Assembly (NCBI GenBank): GCA_015680685.1 | Contig: MNCI01013908.1 | Coordinates: 916,966 to 978,965 of the forward strand | Source: Gnetum montanum | Taxonomy: Eukaryota; Streptophyta; Gnetopsida; Gnetales; Gnetaceae | Reading direction: 5' to 3' | DNA: 62,000 bases | In this document: positions 49,373 through 61,204 of the stretch, in pieces | How positions within the stretch are numbered: position 1 is the stretch's first letter | Layout: each line of letters begins with the position of its first letter | The notes under the pieces: model-generated | The model's database searches: none | What the model saw: the letters and a program-made list of their open reading frames with translations, nothing else | Told to the model about the DNA's origin: nothing | Position numbers and translations under genes: made by a program

Positions 49373-49636
49373 AAAATATAGAATTTCTTAAACAAATATG
49401 TGAAAGAGGGATGACCAATATCAAAGTTAACCCTAATTGTGGAAGATCATGCCCACTTGCTTGAAAAAATAATAAATAGGACAATCATTAAATAAGTCTT
49501 GTTATCCGTTTACCCATATTGCATTTTATTTTGTTGATGTTGATTATTGACTTATGACAATAATTAATTAAGCTTTTCAAAGTTTCACAATGGTTAGAAA
49601 ATAGTTGATTTAACTTTTATGATTTTAATCATGAAA

Positions 49637-50065
49637 AAGGTATTAAGAAGTACCTACCATAATGATGATGTCTACTATAAAGTATAACCTTTATCACCCT
49701 TCATATGCCTGTTTTGTAAGTCTTGTGTTGCATATGAAGCATGTGAAATAGATGAAATTGTTCAAAGTAGCTATAATTATGGGAGAAAGAAAGTCAACAT
49801 TTTTGTATGTAGTAGATATGTAAAAACATAAGTCGTTGATAGCTGAGTTTAAGGTATTAAGAAGGACCCACAACGACCATGATGTTTAGTAAAAAGTCTA
49901 ACCTTCATTAGCCTATAGTTTAGATGCTTGTTCTGGAAGTCTTATATTGCATATGAAGCATGTGATATAGATGAAATTGTTCAAAGTAGCTATATTTACT
50001 AAGAGAAACTTAGTCAATATTACTATAGAAAAGTAAAATTAGAAGTTGTTGGTAACTAAGTTTAG
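49637..50065 (+). repeat. Diverged tandem duplication, 214-bp period
   Basis: AAGGTATTAAGAAG at 49637 recurs at 49851. Both copies contain GCATATGAAGCATGTGA, then TAGATGAAATTGTTCAAAGT, in the same order. The copies have many substitutions, so the event is older than the 3822 duplication. Confidence 0.88.
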
Positions 50066-50920
50066 CACAAGATTGGAATCAAATGTTTGCACATGGTGCA
50101 CTCTGAAGTATTTTCTATGAATCAACTTAATCTTACAAAATTTTGAAATTATATATTTAATTATATTCTCATAAATACAAATCTATGAAAATTAATTTAT
50201 TTTTTCTTCAAGTTTAATGCTTGGAGGGAAACCGTGGTGGTTGAAGATCCAACGGTAGGAAACCTTGTGAGTTAAATCCTACAAATACTGAATGCTATAA
50301 ATAATAAAACATTAAAAAAATTTCGTGGCCGTTGCAACACACCTTAACTCTCGTTCTTTTAGCGGACAATGTGATAACAGTAAAAGGATTGTCAAAAGAC
50401 CTTGCAAAACATTTCAATTGCTGATTGGGAATATTTTTTATTTTAAAAAAAAAGTAGCTTTGGATTAAAAACATTGTGCCTGGCATTTGTTCAGGGCCAT
50501 ATTCCATTCCATGCTCAGAATTTCAAAGATCTGCAATGAAAGGCAGATCTAAGCATTGGATTCGATGGATTCACAATTCCCACTGCATATGAAAAGTGCA
50601 AGATCTCACCACTGCAGCAAAACTTAAACCAAACCAGGAATATAAAACCCACTAGCCAGTTACAGCAAAGAACTTGCAGAGAAAAGATTCAGGAGAAGCT
50701 AAGGAAATTAATTCATAGCTGGAATTCATAGGATTGCTGCACCTGTAGGGGTTTCTTGATGCAGCAGAGAAACAAGAAACAGAGAAAAAAAAAAAAAAAA
50801 AAGGAAAAAAACTTTTAANAACTTTTAAAAGCACTAAACTGCACATCTAAGTCTGCAAGATTAATTCGGCATGGATGTATTCATTCAGTCATTCCCCTCC
50901 ACTCCACTCCACCGATTCAA
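50066..50920. other. 3' flank of the ERF gene
   Basis: Probably includes the ERF 3' untranslated region next to 50920. A poly-A run at 50785-50802 and an ambiguous base at 50819 indicate a hard-to-read stretch. No other coding signal. Confidence 0.4.
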
Positions 50921-53796
50921 TTAACCATCCATATAACGCCGATATTGCTGCTGCTGCTGCTGATGACTGGGCACAGCACCACCAAAGTGGTGCTGTTCTT
51001 GGTAGTGCTGAAATGGTTGCTGAAACTGATGCTGCTGCTGATGATTCAGCATCGCATTATGATGCTGCTGCTGCTGCAATTCATAAAAAGAGGATGGAGA
51101 TGAACCATAATATTGCGGCTGCTGCTGAATTTGCTGACCTTGACCTAGAAACATGGCCGGATTCATTGACTGCATTACGCCGCCATACATTGCGGCTGTT
51201 GTCTGATTCTGCTGCTGCTCCTGATGATGATGGGTCCGTGTCTGCGGCTGCACAAATATATCGGTTGTGGTCTGTGGACGGATTGCAGAAGTTGAAGACG
51301 AATTCAACTGGGCACGTGGCGCCTGGAATGTGGTCTGAGCCGAAAGCATCTGCAAACCAAAGTCAGCAGTTGTGTCTAAGTTCATATTACAGGGTTTTCA
51401 GTAGTGTGGGGTGTTGTAAACTTTCTTTTCTATATTCATACTTGGTGAATGGGTTTCAGCAGACGTAATTAAAAATAGTATTAAGACTACTCTCATTCTC
51501 ACCGTGTCTGAGTTCAGAAACGGTGAAGCAAGCTCAACTTCCCCGAGTTCATGGATGGAGTCAGGGAAGTTGAGCTTGGCCTTGGATCCGCGGAAGCGGA
51601 GGGCCGCCCGGTCGTAGGCCTTGGCGGCCTCCTCGGCGGTGGGGAAAGTGCCCAGCCATACCCGGGCGGCCTTTCGCGGGTCCCGGATCTCGGCAGCCCA
51701 CTTGCCCCACGGCCTCTGCCGGACTCCTCTGTACTTTTTTCTTTCCTCCACTGTCACCATCCTGCTGGGCTTCTCCTCCGCCGCGGCTTCCTCTACTGTT
51801 GCTGTTGCTGCTCCTGCATGAACCCCATCCTCAGCATCATCATTCAAATTAGGATAAGATTTCTGGGTGTGTAGTTTTTTCTTTTGTTGTTGGTAAGGCC
51901 TGTGATTTGTATCCTAGCCTCCTCTTCGTATCCTACTACTGCCTGTGGGTCTCCACGAATTACTTCGCTTTTCATCTGAACCTGAAACTGAAATTGAAAT
52001 TTTTTGTTCCTGCTGTATAAACCAATCGGATTTGAAAGAAAACCTGAGGCTGCAACTGATGCCTTGTGAGAATGGAAACAGCACAGTGTGTATGAATGTA
52101 ACAGGATTTCTGCCAATTGCAAGGCGGCTGTACAGATCAGATATATCTTGATTCTTGATTATTTGTTTATTTTTAGAGATGAATGCATGCTCTGGATAAG
52201 GCAGCATCGGAGCTGGAGCATCATGTGGTTTCTTTGCTGTATCTAATCGGATAGTGAGATTTGTTGACTTCCTGGAGTATATCCCATTTTTACACTGGTT
52301 TATAATTTATGTTTATTATATGAAACTTCTGGTGTTGACTACAGGCTTTGATATGATAGGCTGTTTGAATCCATCTGAGACTATATCATCAGTGACTGTT
52401 CGTGTTGCTCAGAGGCTTTCCTTCGTTACTATTCTACCCGAACCTAACATATGCTTGTTTAGTTTTATGGGTCATGTTTGAACAGTATCTACACCTAAGT
52501 TTTCTGTTCTTCCCTTTCCGCTTCAGATTAGCTCGGAAAAGTACTTCATCCAGTCAACTTAACTTTATATGGCTTGCATTTTGTTTTTTCAAGACTATTC
52601 GAATCATACTAATTCATAATCCGGTAAACTTCACATGTCTAACTAGCTTAGAAATTGACTTTGTTTTTCACTAACCAAACCGTTAAGATTCGATGCAGGC
52701 TTCTCTGGCACAACAGCATCTCAGCCATCCATATCTGGTCTGGTTTTGAAAGAATCGCTAAAAAGTTAAAACGTGCATAAAATGCAGTATACTGTTACTG
52801 TACTTCAATCAATGAAATGCTAAAGTGAAAAGTTTGCTTGCCCATGTGCCATGCATATAATCTGTTCTTGGCATCCGTGGTTCAAAGTTTGAAGCAACTT
52901 TCGAAGGTACTCCAGCTATACCATAGGTGAGAACATAATCTAATGATTCTGATCAATGGTCTTTTTTGGAATGCAGAAAATTAGCTGTCAATTCGGTTTG
53001 AGTCACTGTTACTAATAATTACTTCAGTCTTAAGATATTCTTTTCTAAGCATTGTACTTTCAGATCCCCTCTAGATTACAATCAGAGGTGATTTCTAGAG
53101 TGCAAGTAAAACTGAAATTTTATGACATACGGGGGGCTCCGGATGATGATGCTTTATTTAGACCCTTGTATTATCATCACTGGTGAGACATGAGGTAGAT
53201 GAAAGGAATGTAATCTCTTTATCCATATCAGTGTTTCAAGCTACATTATTAAAACTGAAAATCACCTGCTTTGCCTTAATTGTTTTGTTCCCCGAAGGGC
53301 TGAAAGCATAAAAGCATACTAATTACAAATCTTCTACAGATTCATTATCAGAAGTGAGGAGTGATAAAGGAGTGAGGAGAGAGAAATGAATGATAAGATA
53401 GATTGAAGGATTGTAGTTTCAGTCTCAGTTTCAGAAATAGCCCTAAAAGGAAGACCTAAGCCAATGGTATCCGGAACGAATCAGCTAAGAATGCCTTCTT
53501 GCTCAAGACTCTGATACACTGATTCAGATCTTGATTTGATTTTGACTCATTGCCAGCCCATTTCCAGTCTTGCAGTTAACGCTTTAACTTTATAGTTTCT
53601 TTCTTTCTACGTATCTGTTTATTGGGAAAGGAAAAACAAGAACAGGAGATAAAAAAAAAATTTGCATAGTGGCTTCATTGCTCTTAGGACGGTGATTTCC
53701 TTCTGTGGTTGGAGCTAATTTCTCACATGGTGAGTTTCTAAATTCAAGGAGCTAGCTAGCCTTTGGTACTTGGAAAGTCATAGATTTGGGTGGGCA

Positions 53797-53830
<34 letters not shown>

Positions 53831-54274
53831 CAGAAAAGAGCAAATGAATGAAAATGGCTAGTACCAAACACTGATCCTACCAGGGGGTGGAGAAGCAGTA
53901 TTTTCACTGTTACAATTGCTGCTGCTGCTGCTTGTGGGCATACATACGGCAGAAAAGTTAGGTGGAGAAGATTGGATTCCATCCGTCTCATGAACCTTGC
54001 CATCTTCCTGGATCTGGTTCATTGCCAAAAAGTGACAACCCAAAACCCAAAACGATAAGCAAAAGCAAACAAAGGCAGTATTCAAAAAACCCACAAAACA
54101 CACACCCAGAAATCTCCCGAACCCCCAATCACAGGCTTAAAACTAACAAATGGGAACTGCAATTGCCTTATTAAGACTTACCTGGTGATACAATATCCCA
54201 TGATGATGATGGTCATCAGGACCAGGTCCAAGATAGAAGAAGGCTCCTCGTCCTCCTCCTCCTCTAGAATCCAT
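50921..54274 (-). CDS. AP2/ERF transcription factor (ERF group X-like), four exons
   Basis: Model: exon 1 54274-54182, exon 2 54013-53865, exon 3 51899-51503, exon 4 51349-50921 (TAA), about 355 residues. Exon 1 starts [16 protein letters not shown] with a PDDHHHH run. Exon 3 holds the single AP2 domain, beginning [20 protein letters not shown], then [20 protein letters not shown] and ending [15 protein letters not shown] and the Ala/Asp positions are ERF-type, so it should bind GCC-box-like DNA. The preceding [13 protein letters not shown] and the Gln-rich tail are like group X (ABR1-type) factors. Exon 4 is Gln/His-rich ([23 protein letters not shown]), a likely activation region. Exons 1, 3 and 4 have clear borders. 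The exon 2-3 join is uncertain: I chose GTACTAG and CACAG because they alone keep frame with a phase match; other donors (53880, 53871) are possible. No 5' regulatory motif is certain. Confidence 0.92.
53797..53828. repeat. (AAT)n microsatellite
   Basis: About ten AAT units in intron 2 of the ERF gene, close to the exon 2 donor. A likely length-variable site. Confidence 0.95.
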
Positions 54275-55821
54275 ACGGTAGACCCGGAAAATTCTAGCAA
54301 GCTCCTGGTCAAGTCTGTGCAGAGTAGTGCCAAGATTTTCTAGGGTTTTTACCGATTATGCCAGAAAGAAAACTGACCGGTCTGCCCACTAGCCACTGAT
54401 TCTGAGCAGCCACAGACAGAAATGCAGCAGAAGAGAAGATACAAGAACCCACTCACAAAAATCACAGTCAATGCCACTGCTTCTCTCTCTTTTGCCAATG
54501 GTCGGTTCCTGGATTTTCTTCCGGGATGGTGCTGTCATTCTCAAGTCTATAGCCCCTGCCGCTGCCCCTGCCGCTGCCCTGTAAGTGCTTTAAAAAATTT
54601 GCGTGCTGGTTTTAATTCTTTATGCTGCTTGTAAATTCTTTATGTTTCAAGCTTTATTCATCACCGTTTTGACTATCTATTCATCCCTGACCGAGATACT
54701 TCTGAATTTTAAAACTCGAGACTAAGCCAAATTTCCCAAAAATATCAATAATCTTTTGCGTTTTTTAAATCGTATGGAAGTCCTATTCATTCCCCAGACA
54801 AACCCATTTAATTTATGCTGATGTGTCGAGTTGTTCCTTCAGCCCTGCTTCTTAACTCTGATTCCAATCGTCTAGCATCGAGTTTTTCAACTTTATCACC
54901 TGCTTTGTCAAAGTAAAATTTTCTTTAGCTTTATTATATCCTTTGTTCAACAGGGATGCCGAAGTTTCGAATCGACGCTATCCATGTGCCAAAGAAAAAG
55001 CTTATGCTTCGGACAAAAAGTAGCTTACTGTTCAATAGTTTACTGGCAAAGAATGTCATTACAATTCATTACGGAAAGATACTGTTTAAACAGGTGTAAT
55101 AATTTACTGGGTTAATGGCAGAATGTCAATACAATTTATTATGCAGGGTTCCCTCTGTTTGTTGGCAAATTAAAGCTTCTAGGTTGCACTCGCCGGCTAT
55201 GAAGTCATCCATGTGGCCAGTTCGGACAAATTAGGTAAACACCATTTTCAATGAACAATATTGAATGCTGAAGCTATATTGAATCTATTGCTAACTAGGA
55301 AAAGACCATCCCATTTAATCTAACTAGAACTTTCCTTAGAGTCAAATGTTGAACTTTCTTGATGTAACTGTACATGTACATCCCATACACATAGGGAAAA
55401 AGTTAGGAAATGCACATAGATTACGCTTACCTTGTGAAAAGAGATAGAGGTTTGTGTTTATCATTATTTTTATTATTTTACATGAACTTGTTTGAATGTT
55501 GCTCCTTAAATTGTTTTAAATTTTAATTATTAAGAAATACGAATCTGAATCCATCCGTAATTTAGTAATGAAGATATAAAAGTGTCTACCACACCTTTCT
55601 TTCATTTTTTGCACCAATCATAATACATCGACTTATGGTTGAGTTTTGCTAGATGTGATTAGTAATATACAAGAGAAAGGAGAGGGTTGGTGTACAGATT
55701 ATGTTTGTTTTGGTAGGTTGAAGGTTACTTCCCTTTAGTGTGGGAACCCAATGAGCATGGAGGTCTAATTAGATCCCATGCTAACTACCTTAAGTATCAT
55801 CTTTAAGAACAAGAAGGAGCT
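54275..55821. other. ERF 5' untranslated/promoter region and intergenic DNA
   Basis: No other gene. A short C-rich repeat, CCCCTGCCGCTG twice in a row, lies at 54555-54580. A CT-rich stretch at 54478-54490 reads GA-rich on the coding strand. No clear TATA box within 200 bases of the ATG. Near 55035-55140 a segment around TTTACTGG, GAATGTCA and TACAATT is duplicated. Confidence 0.45.
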
Positions 55822-55905
55822 ATTGGCTTAGTGGTAAGACTCTTGATTTGGAAGCTCTAAGTTTTGGGTTTGATTTTGACTTATAAAGTTCTATAGCTAC
55901 ATCTC
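55822..55905 (+). mobile_element. SINE-like tRNA-derived head
   Basis: TTGGCTTAGTGGTAAGACTC (A-box like) is followed 34 bases later by GGGTTTGATTTTG (weak B-box). Both resemble the head of plant tRNA-derived SINEs. No tail or target duplication identified. Confidence 0.5.
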
Positions 55906-56221
55906 AATTATTTCAAGTTTTGACAATGCTACCTCTCTAATTTTTTTAAAAAAATCATCTCTAAGAACTATGTGGCTCTAACTACTTGTATATAGAATAA
56001 AAATACATAGATAGCTAGGGTCAATTTTTAGTGTGGACACCTCCCTTATTTATAAATAGGAGATTTAGGAAAAAGTCATGTAGTGAAAAGTTTGTTAAGA
56101 GGATGTGTATTAGCGTAAAAGCATCATGTTTAGTTAGGCTTATTCCTTTGTGGGTTGTGTTTATGTGGTTTTTTAGCATGTGACATGTATTGCATATAAA
56201 TAATCACTAACAACTTGTAGT

Positions 56222-56310
56222 AAACAATAAAGTGTTAGCCTACTAGTAAGACTCTTGATTTGGTAACTCCATGTTATGGGTTCGATTCTAGTGCGTAATA
56301 AAATAAAATA
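56222..56310 (+). mobile_element. SINE-like tRNA-derived head, better preserved
   Basis: GTGTTAGCCTACTAGTAAGA (A-box like) then GGGTTCGATTCTAG (B-box consensus GGTTCRANNC). An (AATAA)n run at 56295-56310 could be its tail. Similar segments at 55822 and 9925 support a dispersed family. Confidence 0.6.
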
Positions 56311-56534
56311 AATCTAAAAAGTACACAAAAGATAATTCCAATGATAATTATTCCATGTCAATTAGACTTCTAGAAATGAAATTATTCACTTTTGAAGTTT
56401 ATCTAATAAAATAATAAAAATAATAATATACACTAAAATAATATTATTTTTCCTTGAATATATCTTGCATGTCAAAATGAAAAATGATCTTTGAGACTTC
56501 ATGAACAAGATGACATAAAAAAAAATTTCATATC

Positions 56535-59350
56535 TCATCATCTTCATTATCATCCTAGCCTTGTCCCAACAAAATGGGGTTGGACACATGAGTTCTTTTT
56601 CACCATTCACCTCTATGAAGAGCTCGATCTTTGTCTATTTGTAGTTTCTTTAAATCATGTTCAATCATTTTTTCCCATGTCTTCTTTGGTCTTCCTTTCA
56701 GTGGCTTTCTTGGAACAATGATGTATTAACCTTTGTTTATAGGCTCATTGTCTAATTTTCTTTATACATGTCCAAATCATCTAAGCAACCATTCTTGTAG
56801 CTTATTTGAAATAGAAGCCACTCCAAGTCTTCCTCTGATGTTTGTATAATGCAGTTTATCTCTTTTAGTAATATTCAACATCCATTGAAGCATTCAAATT
56901 TATGCCACACTAATTTGTTATTCACGTCTCTTTTATATTGTCCAACATTCAACACCATATAAGATAGCAAGCTTGACTGTTGTCCTATAGAACTTCCCTT
57001 TTAATTTTATTGGTATTCTTTTATCACATAGAACACTATTAGCCTATCTCCATTTTGACCATCCTGTTTCAATTTTATTTCTAATATCTTTATTAATTTC
57101 ACTATTTGATTGGAGAATTGATCATAGGTTAGTGAAACTATTTGCAATGAGGTACTTTTTTACCTTAAATTGTCACTTCTATTTTATTACTATTTATGTT
57201 ATTAAAATTGCATTCCATATATTTTGGATCTTTTGCTAACTCTTAAGCCTTTTGATTCTAGAGTATGTCTTTATTTCTCCATTTTAGCAACAATATTTTC
57301 TTGATTTGTATCCAGCAACACAATATCATCTACAAATAGCACACACCAAGGGATTTTATCTTGTATTTCCTTGGTAAATTCATCCATAATAATGGAAAAT
57401 AAATATGAGGTAAGTGCAGACCTTTGATGTAGACTTACTTTGACTAGAAAATCAAATGTTATTCTACAAGCTATTCTAATTTTAGTGGTAGCTCCTTCAT
57501 ACATGTTTTGAATCACTTTAATATATTTATCAGTGATGTTTTTCCTCTTCAAGATTCACTAAATAATATCTCTAAGCATTTTGTCATATGCTTTTTCAAA
57601 ATCAATGAAGATCATATGTCGATATTTTCTATGTTTTTGAATTTCTCCATTAACTATTGTATAAAAAAAAACCTCTATAGTAGATCTCCTTGGCATAAAT
57701 CTATATTGATCTTCTAATACTATTGATTCAAGTTTGAGGTACTCCTCTATGAATCCCTCCCAAAGCTTCATGCTATGGCTCATTAGCTTAATCCCTCTAT
57801 AGTTTGCACAATTTTGTACATCTCCTTTATTTGTGCAAATGGAAGCAACAAATATTTTTCTCCAATTGTTAGGCATTTCTCCATCCTTTAAAATTTTTTT
57901 TAAATGATTGTGTCAACCAAGAAACCCTTGTATCTCCCAATGCTTTCCAAGCTTTTATAAGAATCTTATTTGGTCCAATAGCTTTTTCATTTTTCATATT
58001 TGATAAGGCTATCTTCACCTCATAGAAGGAAAGTTCATTAACCAAACCAAAATTTGGCTCTTCTTCTTGAATATCTTCTCTTAGGAATTCTTCATTTAAT
58101 AATTCTTGAAAATAAAATTTCTAGCTATCCAAAGTTTCATTATTTTTTTACAAAACTTCTTTCATCTACTTTCTTGATGCATTCGACATGATTAATGTCC
58201 TTACATTTCTTATTTACGATTTTTCCAATTTATAAATATATTTTTCTTCTTCATTTGTTCCTAAGTTTTCATAAAAGCTATACAAGGTCTTATGTTTGTC
58301 TCTAGCTATTGTTACAGTTGCCTCCTTCTTTGTCATTTTGAATATCAAATTATTTTCTTGCCATTTCTTAAAGCATTTTTTCTTAATTTGGATAGTGTAT
58401 TACACTTCATCACTCCACCACCATGTCTCCATTGGGATGTATTTTTTGCATTTTTTTTTACCCAAAATGTTCTTTCAAATTTTCTGAATGTAATGTTCTA
58501 TCTAGCCCGAAATTAAATTTGCAGAGCAATCCCAATTTTAAGTGTTTTTATGAAGAAATTGTTCTCTGAATAAGGTGATTTTATCATATTTCAAATTCCA
58601 CCATTTTATGCTACATTTAAACCTCTATATAGCTAAATCCATGACCATTAGTTGATATTGAGTTGTAAGGCACTTTCCAGATATGACCTTGTAGTCTTTG
58701 TAGAGGGTCCAATCTCTTTTATGTTGTAAGAAATAATTAACTTTTGTTTTATCCATACCAGTTGTGTATAATTGAATGTTCCATCCTCTTCTTCAAATAA
58801 GTATTTCTAATTACAAGCTCATAGGTACTTGCAAATAATAGTATTGAATCTCCCATGTTATTACACTCCCCAAATCCTTATCCTCCATGAATCTTGTCGT
58901 ATCCCATTTTCATAGATCCAACATGATCATTAAAATCCCCTCAAATGAATATGATTTCTTGCTCTAGAATTTCTTGAAGCACTTGATCCATGGAATCCCA
59001 AAAATCTTTCTTAAACAAATTTAGGCCAATTTGTGGATCATATATGTTGATGGTGTCGATGATCTCATTTTCAAGCATAAGTTTAATTCCCACAATTTGA
59101 TCACCATGGTGATATACTTGTACCACTTTATCTTTGACAAATTGATCAATGATATGCCCATTTCATTTTAGTGATTTTCTTTTCTTGAGTAGAAGAGTTT
59201 GAAATCCTAGCCGAAATCTTTAGCTTTCTCTCCTTTCCATCTTGTTTATTGGAGGTAGGAAATGCAGATTCTTCATATTTTCATGGCATTTGTAAGCTCA
59301 CAATTTTTTTTTATTGAAAGTGCTAATGTTCCATATTGCCATTTGAAGAT
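56535..59350 (-). mobile_element. RTE-clade LINE, near full length but decayed
   Basis: Reading the - strand: endonuclease remnants near 59345 (MAIWNISTFNKK, compare WNIGTL) and at 59126-58941 (QVYHHGDQIVGIKLMLENEI, INIYDPQIGLN). Reverse transcriptase at 57876-57559 (GDVQNCANYRGIKLMSHSMK, PRRSTIEVFF, HMIFIDFEKAYDK) and at 57552-57271 (KYIKVIQNMYEGATTKIRIA, SALTSYLFSIIMDEFT, CVLFVDDIVLLD, where the catalytic box is FVDD in place of FADD). The 3' end is the CCAAC-CATTTTGTTGGGACAAGGCTAGG signature with a GAT-rich tail at about 56575-56530. Many stops and frameshifts are present; it is inactive. Confidence 0.92.
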
Positions 59351-59999
59351 TTTGTCATTGGACTTGCTTCTTTAGTCACACTTGTCCTTGATGTAGAAAT
59401 CCTTATCTACTTTCGACAACATTTAGATAATGATGTTGCATATTTTTTCTGAAGGATTTCATAGCAAGTCCTTGCCCATTTTCCATAGCAATTAGGCCTT
59501 GTGACTACTATACATCACTTCTAGGGAATGCCCTATCATATGTGAAATCTGAAAAAGAACTCATTTGTAAGATTTGACAAGGTTTTACAACTACCTACTA
59601 ACTTGACACTAACTATTTTCCTTTCATATCTAGGCATGGGATTGACATTGGTGAAGCTATCTAATGTCTTATTATTTCATATTTATCATACCTTATTATT
59701 GATCCACAAAAAATATGTACATGGACCAAATATCTAAAAAGTGTATTAAGGTCTGCACTTTACAAAAATACAAAATATAAAAAAATATAGAGTTTACAGG
59801 ATCCATCTTGTATACAATTGATCCATCTATTATCCCATGTGCCTCTTCAGGTGTTTCCTTGGCTACTCTGGGGTTCTTTGCACTAAAATGCAAAAAGAGT
59901 TAAAACCCCTTAAATAAGAAAGGTTATTATATTTTGTTGTTCATGAATGTTTGGGCTAGAAGTCTTAGGATAAAGTCCAAGAAAAGGTTTTTAATTCAT
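59351..59999. other. Spacer between two LINE copies
   Basis: No coding signal. The part near 59350-59420 may be 5' untranslated sequence of the LINE. An AT-rich stretch follows. Confidence 0.4.
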
Positions 60000-60853
60000 C
60001 ATCATCCTAGCCTTGTCCTAGCAAAATGGGATCAACTACATGTGTTCTTTTTCCTCATTTATCTCTACGAAGATATAGATCTTTATTTATTTGTAGTTTC
60101 TTTAAATAATCTTCAATTATTTTTTCCATGTTTGCTTTGATCATTCTTTTGGTGGCTTTCCTGGAATAGTGATGTAGCAATCTTTGTTTATAGGCTCATT
60201 ATCTAATCTTCTTTATGCATGTCCAAACCATCTAAGCGGTCATTCCTATAGCTTATCTAAAATAGAATTCACACCAAGTCTTTCTTTGATGTCTGTATCA
60301 TAGAGTTTATCTCTTCTAGTGACATTCAACATCCATAAAAGAATTCACATTTCTACCACACTAATTTGTTGGTCATGCCTCTTTTGTATTGTCTAACATT
60401 CAACATCATATAAGATACTAGGCCTAATTACTATCCTGTAAAACTTTTCCTTGAATTTTCTTGGTACTCTTTTATCATATAGAACACCATTAGTCCATCT
60501 TTATTTTGACCCTCTTGCCCCAATTCTATTTCTTATATCTTTATCACTTTCACCATCTCGTTAGAGGATTGATCGTAGGTAGCAAAACTATTTGTAGTGA
60601 AAGAATTTTTAGCCTTAAATTATCACTTCTATTTTACCATTGTTGATGCTCTTATTAAAATTGGATTCCATTTATTTTGTCTTAATTCTGCTAATTTTAA
60701 GCCTTTTGATTCTAAAACATGTCTTTACTTCTCTATTTTAGAAGTAATATTTTCTCAAGCTATATCTACCAACACAATATCATCTACAAATAGCATATAT
60801 CAAGGGATTTCATATTATATTTTCTTTGTTAATTCATTTATAATAATGACATT
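60000..60853 (-). mobile_element. Second RTE LINE copy, 5'-truncated
   Basis: Aligns by eye, same orientation and order, with 56535-57390: the 3' signature (CATCCTAGCCTTGTCCTAGC), then TTTGTAGTTTCTTTAAATAA, CTTTGTTTATAGGCTCATTA and on to the palm-motif antisense (CATCTACAAATAGCATATAT). The alignment ends at about 60853. It carries no usable frame. 5' truncation is the normal outcome of LINE insertion. Confidence 0.88.
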
Positions 60854-61204
60854 TTTGGACTTCTGACCCAAAGCATTTTATATTTTATCTAGGAATCTCT
60901 AAAGAATAAGTTTTGGTTACCCTTACTACTAAAAGAATATACTGACAAGTCCTGAAATAACATTACTACTAACTTTAGATTATCCTATTAATTATTTAAA
61001 TTTCAAAAATGTCATAAATTTTTAAAATGTTAAATAATTCATTTTTAATTTATGCATCCCCAAATGGGTTGGTTACCCTTACTTCCAAAAGAATATAACA
61101 ATAGGTTTTGGAATAACCTCACCATTAACATAAGAATATCATTGTGATCTAAATAAGTTACTCATAGCTAGGTCCTAGTAATAACCTCACTACTAACATC
61201 CTTA
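60854..61204 (+). repeat. Repeated segment around TACCCTTACT and CCTCACTACTAAC
   Basis: GGTTACCCTTACTACTAAAA with its following 45 bases (60918-60975) recurs diverged at about 61071-61135 (GGTTACCCTTACTTCCAAAA). A third partial copy (GGTCCTAGTAATAACCTCAC) is at 61170-61203. Nature unknown. Confidence 0.6.

Noticed and set aside
50875-51468. A long + strand ORF (197 codons, Ala/Asp-rich).
   Set aside because: It is the antisense of the Gln/His-rich ERF exon 4; CAG runs read as CTG/GCT runs give Ala/Leu-rich text. The - strand has the AP2-linked frame and splice sites.
51551-51874. Gly-rich + strand ORFs over the AP2 exon.
   Set aside because: Antisense of the AP2 domain; the GC-rich codons there keep both strands open.
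56222-56310. A possible intact tRNA gene from its A-box and B-box.
   Set aside because: The segment cannot form a full cloverleaf (no matching acceptor stem seen); it fits a SINE head better.
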